Positions 5,541 through 6,120 of a stretch of 6,120 nt of DNA are shown here, in pieces. A program made the translations under genes and the position numbers. The stretch spans positions 1 through 6,120 of the forward strand of contig WFRQ01000007.1 in NCBI GenBank assembly GCA_015486425.1. The letters are read 5' to 3'. The notes under the pieces are model-generated. The model was not told where the DNA came from and did not search any database. It worked only from the letters and a program-made list of their open reading frames with translations. The first letter of the stretch is position 1. Every line of letters starts with the position of its first letter. This DNA is from Deltaproteobacteria bacterium. Its GTDB lineage: Bacteria; Desulfobacterota; Dissulfuribacteria; Dissulfuribacterales; QOAL01.

Positions 5541-6120
5541 ATGTTTGATATAAATAAAATAGCACAGGACATCGCAATTCTTACTCCCCCCATTCTTCTT
5601 GCCGTGACGGTTCATGAGCTGGCACACGGTTATGTGGCGTACAGGCTTGGGGACCCAACTGCCAAAAATGCAGGCCGTCTCACCATGAATCCCATAAAAC
5701 ACCTTGATCTGGTGGGAACTCTGGTATTTTTCCTTACTCGCACCATTGGCTGGGCCAAACCAGTGCCTGTAAATCCCATGTTTTTTAAAGATCCCCGAAA
5801 GGACATGATCTGGGTGTCGCTTGCAGGGCCTGCATCAAATATCATACTGGCTGTGATAAGCGCCATGGTGCTGCGCATGACACTTGGGCCGCTGAGCATG
5901 TGGCAGAGCTCGGCATCCTATCTGCTGAAACCCCTGCTTTACATGGCGTACATCAGTATCCAGATAAATATAGGTCTTGCGGTTTTCAACCTTATCCCCA
6001 TTCCTCCCTTAGATGGCAGCAAGGTACTCATGGGGCTTCTTCCCCGGGACCTTGCCATTAAGTATGAGTCCATGGAGCAGTACGGCTTTATTCTCATACT
6101 TCTGCTTGTCTTTACAGGGG
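5541..6120 (+). CDS. Site-2 protease family (M50) membrane metalloprotease, 3' end beyond window
   Basis: The visible 193 residues are the N-terminal and central part of a compact M50 intramembrane protease of the bacterial type without a PDZ domain. The zinc motif HELAH is at 25-29 in the first membrane segment, followed by GYVAYRLGDPTAK and GRLTMNP (45-51). GWAKPVPVNP (70-79) is typical of the group, and the second catalytic motif NLIPIPPLDG (150-159) supplies the third metal ligand D158. Hydrophobic segments lie near 12-33, 92-112, 130-155 and 180-193. The full protein is usually a little over 200 residues, so only a short tail is missing. The start at 5541 is the only ATG in this frame after the TGA at 5475-5477. 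No strong Shine-Dalgarno is visible. It follows the radical SAM gene by 63 bp on the same strand. The substrate is unknown; no functional link with the upstream genes is evident. Confidence 0.92.
   Translation, partial: MFDINKIAQDIAILTPPILLAVTVHELAHGYVAYRLGDPTAKNAGRLTMNPIKHLDLVGTLVFFLTRTIGWAKPVPVNPMFFKDPRKDMIWVSLAGPASNIILAVISAMVLRMTLGPLSMWQSSASYLLKPLLYMAYISIQINIGLAVFNLIPIPPLDGSKVLMGLLPRDLAIKYESMEQYGFILILLLVFTG

Noticed and set aside
5630..5899. Minus-strand 89-codon open frame
   Set aside because: It is antisense to the M50 protease, whose HELAH and NLIPIPPLDG motifs fix the coding strand.

Overview
The window (about 50% G+C by eye, with frequent ATA and AGG codons) carries four same-strand genes of an apparently anaerobic Gram-negative bacterium. 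The gene content suggests Desulfobacterota, Nitrospirota or a neighbouring lineage. That placement is a low-confidence guess, since no rRNA or phylogenetic marker is present.

Layout. (1) At 55-1569 a MEMO domain is fused to an AMMECR1 domain, i.e. components B and A of the AmmeMemoRadiSam trio in one chain. Just upstream, in a different frame that is open from the window edge, lies a convincing signal peptide that runs up to the start of the MEMO domain. A one-base frameshift or sequence error may therefore separate an export signal from this protein. (2) At 1570-2133 there is a 564-bp gap with no gene but many repeats: a palindrome built of 7-bp units, a second and different 7-bp array with an inverted partner, a near-perfect 13-bp-arm hairpin, and a diverged second copy of that hairpin. 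(3) At 2134-4272 is a 712-residue integral membrane protein with a spermidine-synthase-like Rossmann domain between two blocks of membrane segments. Its catalytic motif departs from that of true aminopropyltransferases. (4) At 4269-5477 is the AmmeMemoRadiSam radical SAM enzyme, overlapping the previous gene by 4 bp (ATGA) behind a perfect Shine-Dalgarno. It has a twin-arginine-like N-terminus and extra cysteine clusters at both ends. (5) From 5541 to the edge is a 3'-truncated site-2 (M50) membrane metalloprotease.

How they fit together. All three AmmeMemoRadiSam domains are present, with a membrane SAM-fold protein inserted among them and translationally coupled to the radical SAM gene. The biochemical function of the trio is not established. 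What is unusual here is that both soluble components carry possible export signals and the coupled partner is a membrane protein. This raises the hypothesis that this version of the system works at, or outside, the cytoplasmic membrane. The protease is probably a separate housekeeping gene that happens to follow.
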